A DNA stretch of 64,000 nucleotides from Methanobacteriota archaeon (GCA_020348345.1 CP070748.1:161436-225435), one strand, 5' to 3'. Shown: positions 1-9,124, counted from the first letter of the stretch. Notes: generated by a model not told the origin, from the sequence alone. Program-made: numbers and translations.

Positions 1-2400
1 AGTGTTTGGATACTCCTCCTCGGATCGGTCGTAGTTCCAGGGCCTCTTGACCTGTACAAGCACCTCGTCGATCGGGATGAGCTGGCGGAGGCAGTCATAC
101 CCGCTGTCGGGGTCGAACGGCACGGCCGTCATGGGCTTCAGACCGTCGACCACATCGATCGAGAGAGTCTCGGAGAGCACCGCATCTCTCTCTGTCGCCG
201 ACGAGAGGTTTCCCTCCCAGAAATCGAACTGGGCGTCAAGGTCGAGGAACACCGACCTCTTGTGACATGCAAGGTTCCTCTGAGCGAGCACCGCTTTGGT
301 GGCGCAGGAGAGCGCAGACTCGATGAGGCGTGCGAACCCCGGACAGCCGTCGACGCCCGACACGAGCGCAAGCGCAATCATGTCTACCAGCGGTCCGGAG
401 AAGCCGTCGTCTGCCCTGGCCACTGAGGAGTTCAGCACATGCAGGAACCTGTCCAGATGCACCCTGCCGATGGCGAGCACAGCCTGCTCCATGCTCTGCA
501 TCACGCCCCATGCCGGATCGAAGGACACATCATTGGCGACGATGTCCTCGAGCTGCTGCTCCACCGGCACAACAAGATCCGGTATGTATTGATGCTGCGC
601 CCTTTCGAGGAGAGTCTCGACAAGGTTGGACGCGGCGGCAGACATGAGTTCGTCACCGAAGAGTTCTGATATGTGTTCCGATGCGAACGCCGACAGCTCT
701 GAAGCCGTGTTACACTGAGACGAGAACATCGGAAGAGTCCTTACCGAATCGCACAAAGCGGACGCATCCGCGAGGAGGGCAACGTCTCCCGAAGCGGCGG
801 AAAGCGTGGTGAACAGATCCTCGTCATCAAAAGGATCGACGACGAACGCGTCCAGCTCACACAATGTCTGCGTGGCGATGTCGTGGGCAAGCCTCCTCAG
901 GCAGTCGTACAGGACGCCCCTCAGCGACTGTTGGTTCTCCTTGAACTCGTCATAGAACTCCCTCCAGATGGGGGGTTCTAGCAGATCGTACTCTGGCAGA
1001 TCCACGACGACTGTGAAGTTGCCTATCCAGACAGGATGCAGATTGCCTTCAACATCCTCGACGAAGTAGACTCTTTCTGGAACATACACAAAACAGTCGG
1101 ACTCAGCGGAGAATACCTCCGCGTAGACGATGGGGTCTGCGTCCACCAGGCGCATGGCATTCTCGAGCCAAGAGACGACCGCTTCATGCGCCTTGTCCTC
1201 GCCTGTTAGGTACGCCATCAGTGAGTCAAGCGAGTCAGCGACCTTGTCGATGAGGTCATCCGTGAAGTCGAGCACACCGAGCCATCCCATGTAGTCCATC
1301 AGCTTGACCGCCAGCTGGTCGATGATCCCCTCGACCGCTGAGGCCACCACGGATGTGGGGTCGACCCTCGGCTCTGTCCGTCCCAGGAACCAAAGGAACA
1401 GCTCGCCTGGGTCTGCGTATCTTCCGTTCGAGCCCGTGAGGGCTCTCAGCGCTAGATCGCCTCCTCCGCATTCTACCACCACCTGCTCAGCATAATCCAA
1501 ATCGACGCATCTGAAGAGTCGCGCCTGCTCGAGCAGCAGGCCTACTGCGATCGCTCTGTACACGTCCCGCTCGGTCAGGATGTCTCCCGTGACGAGAACG
1601 TCTGAGCGAAGCGGCGAGCCAGCGCCCTCGAGGACCCTCAGTTGTGCGAGAGTGGTGAGCATGCTCGCGACCGCCTTGCCAAGATCGGACATCGCTCCGA
1701 GAGATGCTGACCTGAACGCTCTCAGCTTGGACTCTATGAAAGGAAGGGGTGACACGACCGGTCGCTGAAACGACGCGTTCTTGCTGAACGAGGCCGTTGC
1801 ACTTGCGATTCTCACGCTGAATTCGCCGACTGCAACGTAGTAGGGAGTCACTGTTCTCTCCTGGAGGATCTCCTCGTTCCCAGAGGGCAGCTCGTTGTAG
1901 GTCATGCTCTGTCCCTCCAATTCAACGGTCTCATTGGAGGTCTTGTCGGAGGCGACGAGGTCTATGGTGTTCATCTCTGAGAAGAGCAGCCCCCCGGTCC
2001 AGTTGGCGATCCCAATGCCGAAGCCGTGCTCCTCACGCGGGAACGCATGCTCGACGTACTCCTCCATCGAGTGCGAGAACGCCATCGATATCTCGGAGCC
2101 GTTCACCGGGTACGAGCTCCAACGAGAGACGATATCCTGAGCTCGGGCGGCAGCTGCGAGCGACAGCTCAAGGGAGACGTCGTCCACAGCCGATACCATC
2201 GCCTCAAGCAGCCTCGCCCTGTCCCGAGCGGACGCTTCGTCCATCTCTCTCTTCGCCAGGTACGCTCCAGCTACAACAGTCGACAACAGGAGGACCGTCG
2301 CCACTAAGGAGAAAGACACCTGCCCCCAGTCGTCTGCTCGAAAGTCCAGGTCGTGCCTGTCGCGCCGATGCACGCAGCCTTCGTGTCTGATCTTCACCAT
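1..2400 (-). CDS. Large membrane-anchored extracellular protein, pilin-like N-terminus (3' end outside window)
   Basis: I read this frame through codon by codon: it is open for all 800 codons from ATG at 2400 to the window edge, so the gene continues beyond position 1. The N-terminus is about 25 charged residues (HRRDRHDLDFRADDWGQ) followed by one hydrophobic helix (VSFSLVATVLLLSTVVAGAYL) and then acidic/helical sequence. This resembles archaeal type IV pilin-like or single-pass signal-anchored proteins. The remaining about 750 residues are acidic, Leu/Val/Ser-rich, contain scattered Cys and show no enzyme motif I recognise. It is divergent from the antiporter gene. Function unknown; a surface or pilus-associated role is inference only. 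A large secreted DUF protein without a pilus link is equally possible. Confidence 0.7.
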   Translation of the reverse strand, partial: MVKIRHEGCVHRRDRHDLDFRADDWGQVSFSLVATVLLLSTVVAGAYLAKREMDEASARDRARLLEAMVSAVDDVSLELSLAAAARAQDIVSRWSSYPVNGSEISMAFSHSMEEYVEHAFPREEHGFGIGIANWTGGLLFSEMNTIDLVASDKTSNETVELEGQSMTYNELPSGNEEILQERTVTPYYVAVGEFSVRIASATASFSKNASFQRPVVSPLPFIESKLRAFRSASLGAMSDLGKAVASMLTTLAQLRVLEGAGSPLRSDVLVTGDILTERDVYRAIAVGLLLEQARLFRCVDLDYAEQVVVECGGGDLALRALTGSNGRYADPGELFLWFLGRTEPRVDPTSVVASAVEGIIDQLAVKLMDYMGWLGVLDFTDDLIDKVADSLDSLMAYLTGEDKAHEAVVSWLENAMRLVDADPIVYAEVFSAESDCFVYVPERVYFVEDVEGNLHPVWIGNFTVVVDLPEYDLLEPPIWREFYDEFKENQQSLRGVLYDCLRRLAHDIATQTLCELDAFVVDPFDDEDLFTTLSAASGDVALLADASALCDSVRTLPMFSSQCNTASELSAFASEHISELFGDELMSAAASNLVETLLERAQHQYIPDLVVPVEQQLEDIVANDVSFDPAWGVMQSMEQAVLAIGRVHLDRFLHVLNSSVARADDGFSGPLVDMIALALVSGVDGCPGFARLIESALSCATKAVLAQRNLACHKRSVFLDLDAQFDFWEGNLSSATERDAVLSETLSIDVVDGLKPMTAVPFDPDSGYDCLRQLIPIDEVLVQVKRPWNYDRSEEEYPNT

Positions 2401-2462
2401 CCCGCATCGTCGTTTTGCGCGCAGGCGGGTAAACATTTGCAGCTACATGCAGCGTACGCCAT

Positions 2463-3818
2463 ATGCCGTGCATGGAGATGCTTTCCGACTCAAGGTTAAA
2501 TATCGACTCCGTCATTCCCGTAGATGGATGGGATGCATTGGGCACTGAGGAAACGCTTCTGCTGATATTCGTGGCGTTCTTCGCCGCGAAGGTCGGCGGC
2601 GAGATAATGGAGAGGCTCAAACTCCCCGCCGTGACCGGAGAACTCATTGCGGGCGTCATTCTGGGCCCGTCCTTGCTCGGTCTGCTGACGGCGGAGCACT
2701 CATTTCTGGATGTGCTCGCCACTCTCGGAGCGACGTTCCTGCTCTTCTCGGTCGGCATGGAGACCAAGCTGTCGGAGCTGAAGAAGGTAGGGTTGATCGC
2801 CACTTCCGTTGCCGTCCTGGGCGTGCTCTCGCCGTTCATCGTCGGCTACTATGTGTCCATCCTGCTAAATTTCACCTCGGTCGAGGCGATGTTTATCGCG
2901 GCAGCGCTCGTCGCCACCAGCGTGGGCATCACCGCGAGAGTTCTCCAGGACATGGGCATGATCGCCTCCAACGAGGCGAAGATCATCCTCGGCGCTGCCG
3001 TCATCGATGACATTCTAGCTATGATAGTCCTCACGCTTGTGAGCGGCACGGCTGCGGGAGAGAGCCTGACGACTCTAGACGTGGTGATCGTCGTCGCAGA
3101 GGCAGCATGCTTCGTCGCCATAGTGACCATACTCGGCACAAGGATGGTGCGTTACGCCTCCGGAAAGAGGGAGATACGTCATGACCGTACGGTTGACGGG
3201 AGCTGGTCAATCCACTACAAGACCCGCGCGTTCAGACGAGACAGTTGGCTCGATAAGCTTGTCCAGAAGGAGGCTCCGTTCGTCATAATACTGATCGTTG
3301 TGTTCGGCCTGTCAGCGATGGCGTCGTACGTGGGTCTCGCTGCTATCAACGGTGCGTTCTTCGCCGGGCTCATCTTCTCGGACACCAAGGACACATACGA
3401 GCTCGAGCACAAGTTCGAGCCTCTGAACGTTCTCCTCGTCCCGTTCTTCTTTGTGGTCATGGGTGCGAGGGTGGACTTCACGGACTTCGCCAGCGTGGCA
3501 CCGCTAGCGATAGCTCTCACCGTCATCGCAATCCTGACGAAGCTCGTCGGCTGTGCCGCCGGCGCGGCGACGCGAGGGGAGAAGACCGCCCTCATCGTCG
3601 GTGCGGGAATGGTTCCGAGAGGCGAGGTGGGCATCGTCGTCGCCATGATCGGTCTGAACATGGGCACCATCGGGAATGAGACGTATTCCGTCATAGTGCT
3701 CGTGTCGATAGCCACGACTCTGTACGCGCCGTTCCTGATACGCACTATCATAAACGCAGAGACTAAGAAGGAGCAGCGCTCGACGAATTGGCGTTTCAAT
3801 CTGCGCTCTCGGACATGA
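2463..3818 (+). CDS. Cation:proton antiporter, CPA2/KefB-type
   Basis: The 451-residue protein has about 12 hydrophobic segments and the Na_H_Exchanger signature (LPAVTGELIAGVILGPSLLG near residues 57-76, then VGMETKLSELKK). A second conserved patch reads GAAVIDDILAMIVL, with the paired acidic residues expected in the transport core. It should exchange H+ for Na+ or K+ across the cytoplasmic membrane. There is no C-terminal TrkA/RCK domain. The TATA-like run TTAAATATC at about 2496-2504 lies inside the annotated 5' end, so translation probably begins downstream, perhaps at TTG 2538 (LGTEETLLLIF), which removes 25 residues. The last 23 bases overlap the convergent trmB gene. Confidence 0.9.
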   Translation: MPCMEMLSDSRLNIDSVIPVDGWDALGTEETLLLIFVAFFAAKVGGEIMERLKLPAVTGELIAGVILGPSLLGLLTAEHSFLDVLATLGATFLLFSVGMETKLSELKKVGLIATSVAVLGVLSPFIVGYYVSILLNFTSVEAMFIAAALVATSVGITARVLQDMGMIASNEAKIILGAAVIDDILAMIVLTLVSGTAAGESLTTLDVVIVVAEAACFVAIVTILGTRMVRYASGKREIRHDRTVDGSWSIHYKTRAFRRDSWLDKLVQKEAPFVIILIVVFGLSAMASYVGLAAINGAFFAGLIFSDTKDTYELEHKFEPLNVLLVPFFFVVMGARVDFTDFASVAPLAIALTVIAILTKLVGCAAGAATRGEKTALIVGAGMVPRGEVGIVVAMIGLNMGTIGNETYSVIVLVSIATTLYAPFLIRTIINAETKKEQRSTNWRFNLRSRT

Positions 3819-4542
3819 TCCGGAGGAACTCCTGCAGGTGCTGCGAGAGCGTCTCGTTGTCCGTGTAGCCGCATGCCGAGAGGTCGGGAGCGGCGAGGAG
3901 TGCGTTGCTCGCATCCGCGATGACATCCGTCGCAATCAGCCCCTTGCGGCGTATCACGGTGACGTTCTCGGGCACTTTGACGAACGGATTGGTGATGACG
4001 GTAACCTTGACTCCCCTCGATATCGCGTCGGTGAACCTTCTGCCCATCCTGCGCCTGAACTCCGCTATCGACGGAGATGATATGATGAAGCTGTTCTCGG
4101 ACCGATCCAACATCTCCCCTATCTTGTCAAGGACGCGTTCCTTTCCAAGAATGGTGTAGACAAGCTGAGGGACACCTCGCTGCGACAGGATATCCTTCAC
4201 GAGCGCTATCTTCGAATAGGCCTCTCGCACCTCGTTTGCATGCTTCTCGCCCAGCTCCACTGGGTCGGTCGGCGTGAACTTCCGGGGCCTGCCCTGCCTT
4301 GAGTGCGCGAAGCCCTTCCTCTCCAGCCCTTCAAGAGTTCTATATGCGGACGTGCGGGGAATTTGTGCGATGTCAGCTACAAAAGACGCCGATGATGTGC
4401 CCGACGCCACAAGCGCGATGTACGCCTTCGCCTCGTACTCAGTGAGACCCATGCTCGAAAGCGTTCTGGATATCGTCGCGTACTCGTCCAGCAGATCGTC
4501 CGGGTTCACGCCGGCCTTGACGGCGATGGTTTTCAGGTCCAT
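3796..4542 (-). CDS. TrmB-family transcriptional regulator
   Basis: The N-terminal winged helix (LSSMGLTEYEAKAYIALVASGTSS, then AQIPRTSAYRTLEGLERKGF) is the TrmB DNA-binding domain. It is followed by a PLD-like sensor domain (about 110-248) with SFIISSPSIAEFRRRM and ATDVIADASNALLAAPDL, which in TrmB proteins binds sugars or other effectors. I chose ATG 4542 over ATG 4554 because the TATA box at 4567-4574 places transcription start at about 4543, giving a leaderless mRNA. A six-base-arm inverted repeat sits on that start site, so autoregulation is likely. It is divergent from the tes lipid operon and convergent with the antiporter; both are candidate targets. The effector cannot be told from sequence. 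Confidence 0.88.
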   Translation of the reverse strand: MDLKTIAVKAGVNPDDLLDEYATISRTLSSMGLTEYEAKAYIALVASGTSSASFVADIAQIPRTSAYRTLEGLERKGFAHSRQGRPRKFTPTDPVELGEKHANEVREAYSKIALVKDILSQRGVPQLVYTILGKERVLDKIGEMLDRSENSFIISSPSIAEFRRRMGRRFTDAISRGVKVTVITNPFVKVPENVTVIRRKGLIATDVIADASNALLAAPDLSACGYTDNETLSQHLQEFLRIMSESAD

Positions 4543-4543
4543 T

Positions 4544-4562
4544 TGTAGCTGCATATGCTACA
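4544..4562. promoter_or_regulatory. Putative TrmB operator
   Basis: TGTAGC and GCTACA form a perfect 6-bp inverted repeat around a 7-base spacer whose centre is itself the palindrome GCATATGC. It lies exactly at the predicted trmB transcription start and 5 bp from the shared TATA box. A bound regulator there could block trmB and affect divergent tes transcription. Operator identity is inferred from symmetry and position. Confidence 0.5.
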
Positions 4563-4566
4563 TAAC

Positions 4567-4574
4567 ATTTAAAT
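4567..4574. promoter_or_regulatory. Palindromic TATA box shared by trmB and tes operon
   Basis: ATTTAAAT is a perfect palindrome placed about 25 bases before the trmB ATG (minus strand). It is also about 43 bases before the tes ATG at 4613 (plus strand), leaving room for a leader of about 16 bases with Shine-Dalgarno GAAGGGA. One box could drive both directions. Confidence 0.5.
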
Positions 4575-4612
4575 GAATCGCTATGAATAAACCTCCATCG
4601 AAGGGATGTCCA

Positions 4613-6166
4613 ATGCTCACCAGAGACAGTGCCATACCTCGCGGTCTTCCCAAGACAACGGAAAGCCTATGTCCAGAATGCCTCTCGGTGATCGAAGCCA
4701 CGATCAGGGAGAAGGATGGCAAGGTGGTGATGGAGAAGACCTGCCCCGAACACGGCGACTTCAACGACGTCGTCTGGTCCGACGTGGACATGTATCTTCG
4801 AGTAGAATCCTGGGCCAAGGATGGCGTCGGCATACTCAACCCAGCGATCAAGGACGCGAAGAAGTGTCCGTTCGATTGCGGCCTCTGCGACCTCCATCTG
4901 AGCCATACCGGCTTGACGAATGTCGATCTCACAAACAGGTGCAATCTGAAGTGCCCAATATGCTTCGCAAACGCAAACGCGGCCGGATACGTTTTCGAAC
5001 CGGACTTCGACACGGTCATGCGGATGCTCGAGGTGGTGAGGAGTGAGAAGCCCGTGCCGTGTCCTGCAGTGCAGTTCTCCGGCGGAGAGCCGACCATACA
5101 CCCAGAGTTCCTCGAGATCATAGCTGCAGCGAAGGACATGGGATTCGCGCAGGTACAGGCGGCGACGAACGGCATCAAGTTCGCGGAGAGCATCGAATTC
5201 TGCCGTAAGGCGAGCGACGCTGGCTTGAACACCCTGTACCTACAGTTCGACGGAATGAGACCGGAGATATACAAGCGCGCCCGCGGAAGGGATCTGTTGG
5301 ACACGAAGAAGAAGGTCATCGAGAACTTCAGACAAGTCAAGGACCACTCCTCGATCGTATTCGTTCCCACCATCGTGAAAGGGGTGAACGACGACCAGGT
5401 GTGGCCCATACTTCGCTTCGCGCTGGAGAACATGGATGTCGTTAGGGGTGTGAACTATCAACCCGTCGCTTTCACAGGGAGGTGCACCAGCGAGGAGCTT
5501 GAGAAGGGCAGGTACACGCTTCCGGACCTCGCAAAGGACATGGAGCGGCAATCGGGTGGCAGGATCAAGACCACCGATTGGTATCCGGTCCCGACGGTAT
5601 CTGCGATCTCCGAGCTGTGGCAGGCGCTGTACGGGGACCACAAGGTGACGCTTACCACGCATGTTCACTGCGGCATAGCGACGTATATGTTCGTCAAGGA
5701 TCCGGACAACATCGTTCCCGTCACCAGGTTCGTCGATGTGGAGCCGCTGTTCCACGAGATGTACGAGCTGGCAAAGAAGACCGAGTCAAAACGCATCAAG
5801 TCATTCAGCAAGGTCAAGGCGTTCAGCCTGCTGAAGAAGCACCTGAAGAAGGATGAGCTCCCGGACGGCATGAGCTCCGTTCAGTTCCTGAAGTCCATGA
5901 GGGGGGTGCTGTCAGAGGAGACGAAGACAGAGCTGTCCAAGTTCAGCTGGCAGATGATGTACGTCGGCGCGATGCATTTCATGGACTCGTACAACTACGA
6001 CATCGAGCGCGTCAAGAGATGCATGATACACTACACAACGCCCGATGGCATGATAATACCGTTCTGCGCATACAACTCGGGACCGATCTACAGGACCGAG
6101 GTCGAGAAGAAGCACTCCATCCCGATCGAGGAGTGGAGGCGCAGACACGGCGCTGAGTACACCTGA
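4613..6166 (+). CDS. tes: Radical SAM protein, tetraether lipid synthase (Tes/MJ0619) type
   Basis: The radical SAM CxxxCxxC motif is NRCNLKCPICF. The N-terminus carries the paired-Cys region LCPECLSVIEA...CPEHGDF typical of the MJ0619/Tes family, where it binds an extra iron centre. Further cysteines (KKCPFDCGLCDLH, VHCGIATY, CMIHYTT...IPFCAYN) fit auxiliary Fe-S clusters. Characterised Tes enzymes join two archaeol tails to make macrocyclic archaeol or GDGT tetraethers at the membrane. ATG 4613 is preferred to ATG 4583 because GAAGGGA stands just upstream; this gives 517 residues, normal for the family. It is followed by ferredoxin and geranylgeranyl reductase genes, which supports a lipid role. 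Other MJ0619-like radical SAM enzymes exist, so the product is not certain. Confidence 0.82.
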   Translation: MLTRDSAIPRGLPKTTESLCPECLSVIEATIREKDGKVVMEKTCPEHGDFNDVVWSDVDMYLRVESWAKDGVGILNPAIKDAKKCPFDCGLCDLHLSHTGLTNVDLTNRCNLKCPICFANANAAGYVFEPDFDTVMRMLEVVRSEKPVPCPAVQFSGGEPTIHPEFLEIIAAAKDMGFAQVQAATNGIKFAESIEFCRKASDAGLNTLYLQFDGMRPEIYKRARGRDLLDTKKKVIENFRQVKDHSSIVFVPTIVKGVNDDQVWPILRFALENMDVVRGVNYQPVAFTGRCTSEELEKGRYTLPDLAKDMERQSGGRIKTTDWYPVPTVSAISELWQALYGDHKVTLTTHVHCGIATYMFVKDPDNIVPVTRFVDVEPLFHEMYELAKKTESKRIKSFSKVKAFSLLKKHLKKDELPDGMSSVQFLKSMRGVLSEETKTELSKFSWQMMYVGAMHFMDSYNYDIERVKRCMIHYTTPDGMIIPFCAYNSGPIYRTEVEKKHSIPIEEWRRRHGAEYT

Positions 6167-6176
6167 GGTGATTCTT

Positions 6177-6383
6177 GTGGCGAAGGAGGAGAATGCCAGG
6201 CTCGAGGTCGAGATAGCCGGATGTCTGCATTGTGGAGCGTGCGTCGGTTCGTGCCCGTCGAACGCTATCTATCTCAACGAGGTTCTTCTGGAATTCGGAG
6301 AGGCTTGCACTCTCTGCAAGCGATGCACGAAGGTGTGCCCCGTAGGCGCGATCTCGCTCGGGGGAGGTGGCGGAGATGAATGA
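6177..6383 (+). CDS. 2[4Fe-4S] ferredoxin
   Basis: Two complete cluster motifs are visible in 68 residues: CLHCGACVGSCP and CTLCKRCTKVCP. The GTG at 6177 is preferred over GTG 6168 because GAGGTGA lies 5-7 bases upstream of it. The gene starts 10 bases after the radical SAM stop, and its 3' end overlaps the start of the geranylgeranyl reductase gene. It is therefore probably translated with both and probably donates electrons to one or both enzymes. Confidence 0.9.
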   Translation: MAKEENARLEVEIAGCLHCGACVGSCPSNAIYLNEVLLEFGEACTLCKRCTKVCPVGAISLGGGGGDE

Positions 6384-7560
6384 TTACGACGTCGTTGTCG
6401 TCGGTGCAGGCCCTGCTGGCACAAGCACGGCGAGATGGGCCGCCAGAAACGGCGCGAGCGTTCTGGTCGTGGAGAAGCGGCAGGAGATAGGCTCTCCAGT
6501 TGGATGTGGTGAGGGCATATCCCGCTCATGGCTGGACTCTGTCGATCTGAAGCTTGATTCAAGGAGCGTCGCATGCCAGGTGAAGGGAGCGAAGATAGTG
6601 TCTCCGAACGGCACGCCGTTCTACCTGTCCGAGCACATGGCAGGGAATGAGGTGGGCCTCGTGCTCGATCGTGTCTTCTTCGACAAGTCGCTCGCGAAGC
6701 TCGCGGCAATAGCGGGCGCAGACATAATGCTCAAAGCCTCCGCCCTCGAACTTCTCAGGGAGGGGGACGCAGTCGTCGGCGTCAAGATCAGATCGTTCGG
6801 CGAGACGAGGGAGATACGATGCGGATGCGTCGTTGGGGCCGACGGCTTCGAATCCCAAGTGGGGCGCTGGGCGGGAATCAACACTTCACTCGCGCCAAAG
6901 GATATCACCACATGCTTACAATACCGTCTAACGAACATCGAGCACGAGCACGAGTACTGCCAGTTCTACCTTGGCAGCGTCGCCCCTGGGGGCTATGTGT
7001 GGGTCTTCCCGAAGGACGAGGAGACCGCCAATGTAGGCATCGGCGTGGGCCTGCCCAGGCTGAAGGAGCCGGGCGAGGTCAAGGGATATCTTGACAGGTT
7101 CATCGAGAGCCAGCCGGGCCTGAGGAAGGGAGAGCCGTTAGATATCGTGAGCGGGGCGGTCTCTGTTTGCGCCCCCATAGATCGCACTGTCGCCGACGGC
7201 GTCCTGCTCGTCGGAGATTCGGCGAGGCAGATCGATCCCATCACGGGAGGAGGCATATCGAACAGCTGCCGTGCGGGCAGGGTCGCGGGCGAGGTGCTGG
7301 CTCAGGCCGCGGAGAAGGGAGATTTCAGCGCCGAATCGCTGAAGGCCTATGAGAACGGATGGCGGGACCTGCTCGAGGATCACCTTTACAGGAATTGGAT
7401 AGCAAAGGAGAAGCTCGTGACTCTGTCGGATGAGACGTTCGACAAGGTGATCGAGACGCTCAACGACGTGGGAGTGGAGAGCGTCTCAACACTCGCGATA
7501 CTCAAGGCCGTGGAGAAGAGACATCCAGACCTCGTGAAGGAGTTCCAGGAGTTTCTCTGA
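6376..7560 (+). CDS. Geranylgeranyl reductase / digeranylgeranylglycerophospholipid reductase
   Basis: This is a FAD-dependent reductase of about 394 residues. The N-terminus has the Rossmann motif VVVVGAGPAGTSTARWAA, followed by GSPVGCGEGIS, the conserved Cys-Gly-Glu patch of archaeal GGR. The second FAD motif is GVLLVGDSARQIDPITGGGI. The family saturates the isoprenoid double bonds of archaeal ether lipids. ATG 6376 follows GGAGGTG and overlaps the ferredoxin frame by 8 bases, indicating translational coupling. With tes and the ferredoxin it forms a compact lipid-tail maturation operon: saturation of the chains and C-C joining of chain ends. Confidence 0.9.
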   Translation: MNDYDVVVVGAGPAGTSTARWAARNGASVLVVEKRQEIGSPVGCGEGISRSWLDSVDLKLDSRSVACQVKGAKIVSPNGTPFYLSEHMAGNEVGLVLDRVFFDKSLAKLAAIAGADIMLKASALELLREGDAVVGVKIRSFGETREIRCGCVVGADGFESQVGRWAGINTSLAPKDITTCLQYRLTNIEHEHEYCQFYLGSVAPGGYVWVFPKDEETANVGIGVGLPRLKEPGEVKGYLDRFIESQPGLRKGEPLDIVSGAVSVCAPIDRTVADGVLLVGDSARQIDPITGGGISNSCRAGRVAGEVLAQAAEKGDFSAESLKAYENGWRDLLEDHLYRNWIAKEKLVTLSDETFDKVIETLNDVGVESVSTLAILKAVEKRHPDLVKEFQEFL

Positions 7561-7624
7561 GGGTCGGGCGCGGTAGTATAAAACCCATCAACCCTAGTAC
7601 CGGAGCACAGGAGGACGGGTCGGC

Positions 7625-9124
7625 ATTCCAGTATCGTGCGAGCTTCTCAGGAACCTGCGCGAACGCCATCTGCTCATCGCTGTTGCGATCATCCTCATTG
7701 CCGCACTCGCGCTCAGGGTTGCTAACATCGGCTGGAGCTACTCCAACAACGGCGTCGACGAAGGCGTGATGATCGAGAGGGCGCTGATGGTCAGCCGAGG
7801 CTACTCGTTGTACTCCGAGCTCCCCTGCGATCAGGCGCCTGCAGCGTTCCTGATCGGCTCGCTGTTCTCAGGTGATGTGGTCTCGTTGAGGCTTCTGACA
7901 GCGATCATCTCACTCGGGGCCATCGCCTGCTCGATGGCCGTGTCGCGATTCCTGGCCGGTCAATACGCGGCGATATTCACCGGGGCGTTGCTCGCAGTCG
8001 ATTTCACCTTCGTCAGAGAGTCAAGGCTCTTCTCGTTGGACGCTCTCTCCGCTGGTCTTCTGATATTCGCCGTTGCAGCGTTCATCCTTGGCCAGCGTCG
8101 GAAGCACGCGCTCGCCCTGGTGTTTGCAGGATTGCTCATCGGACTGTCTGCTTCCGTGAAGCTGATTGGTGGGTTGGGCCTAGTGGCAGTACTTTTCTTC
8201 CTGGCGGTCGAAGCGAGGGCTGGGAGGGAGACTCTCAAGGCGTCACTGGTCAAAGGCGCGACTGTCGCGGCATCGTCGATGATACCGGTCGCGGCCTTCA
8301 TGCTCGTTCTCGGCCCCTCCGATATGCTCCAGGGAGCCGTCCTGGACCAGGCCCACAGGGGCTTCGAGCCTTTCCTGAAACTATCGATACTGGCGTTCTT
8401 CGGGCTCAGCGTCGCCTACGCCCTTCCAATGGCCTATGCGAGAAGCTTGTGGAAGCTGGGAGCGAGCCAGCGGTTCATGCTGTGTGTCGTAGGCGTTATC
8501 CTCGCGTTCATGATCCTGCAGCCACTGACGTTTCTGCACCATATGGTCTTCTTGAGCCCCATTCTGGCGATTCTCGCAGGCATACTGATGTCGTCGGAGC
8601 TTGGCTTAGGAAAGGGCGCCATCTCGGAAAGAGCAGAGAGATTTGAACCGAATCGGGCACGACGTGGAAGGGCGTGCAAGGCCGCGTTTCTGGTCGCCAT
8701 TGTCTTGTCGGGCGGCCTGTCCTGCTACGGCGTGATCGTTCAGGACGAGCCCGCGCAGGTCAAGTACGGCGAACTGCTGTCGCAACTCACCGCCGAAGGC
8801 GATTTCGTGATATGTGGCGATCCGATCATAGCGGCATACGCTGACCGGCGGACGCCACCGGAGGTCGTGAATGTCGCAGAGAGGCAGCATCCAGCCATCG
8901 ACCTGGACACTCTCAGAAACGCTGTCGTCGAGTACAACGTCAAGGTCGTCGTCATATGCTACTTCCTGAACGATATCGCTGGCCTCGAGGAGATGCTGTC
9001 TGATGAGGGCTTTGCAGTGCTTGCCCTGCCATACGCCGTATCTGAGGCAGAGGCGGCCCTCGACCTGTTTCAGAAACCTATCGAGCCCGTGGCTTTCTAC
9101 GGCAGGGATCTCTCGACGGTATGA
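7625..9124 (+). CDS. GT-C (ArnT/PMT-like) membrane glycosyltransferase, probable ATT start
   Basis: The first conventional start is ATG 7766, but the frame is open upstream and encodes a membrane helix (LLIAVAIILIAALALRV) and the acidic loop motif SNNGVDEGVMIERALMVSRGY, the expected N-terminus for GT-C glycosyltransferases. The only well-placed initiation codon is ATT 7625, 10 bases after a perfect AGGAGG (7609-7614), itself about 25 bases after TATA AGTATAAAA. The 499-residue protein has about 10 membrane segments and a C-terminal soluble domain (about 330-499). It probably moves a sugar from a polyprenyl-phosphate carrier to lipid or protein on the outer membrane face; substrate unknown. 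It is convergent with the DPM-GtrA gene. Confidence 0.8.
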   Translation: MPVSCELLRNLRERHLLIAVAIILIAALALRVANIGWSYSNNGVDEGVMIERALMVSRGYSLYSELPCDQAPAAFLIGSLFSGDVVSLRLLTAIISLGAIACSMAVSRFLAGQYAAIFTGALLAVDFTFVRESRLFSLDALSAGLLIFAVAAFILGQRRKHALALVFAGLLIGLSASVKLIGGLGLVAVLFFLAVEARAGRETLKASLVKGATVAASSMIPVAAFMLVLGPSDMLQGAVLDQAHRGFEPFLKLSILAFFGLSVAYALPMAYARSLWKLGASQRFMLCVVGVILAFMILQPLTFLHHMVFLSPILAILAGILMSSELGLGKGAISERAERFEPNRARRGRACKAAFLVAIVLSGGLSCYGVIVQDEPAQVKYGELLSQLTAEGDFVICGDPIIAAYADRRTPPEVVNVAERQHPAIDLDTLRNAVVEYNVKVVVICYFLNDIAGLEEMLSDEGFAVLALPYAVSEAEAALDLFQKPIEPVAFYGRDLSTV

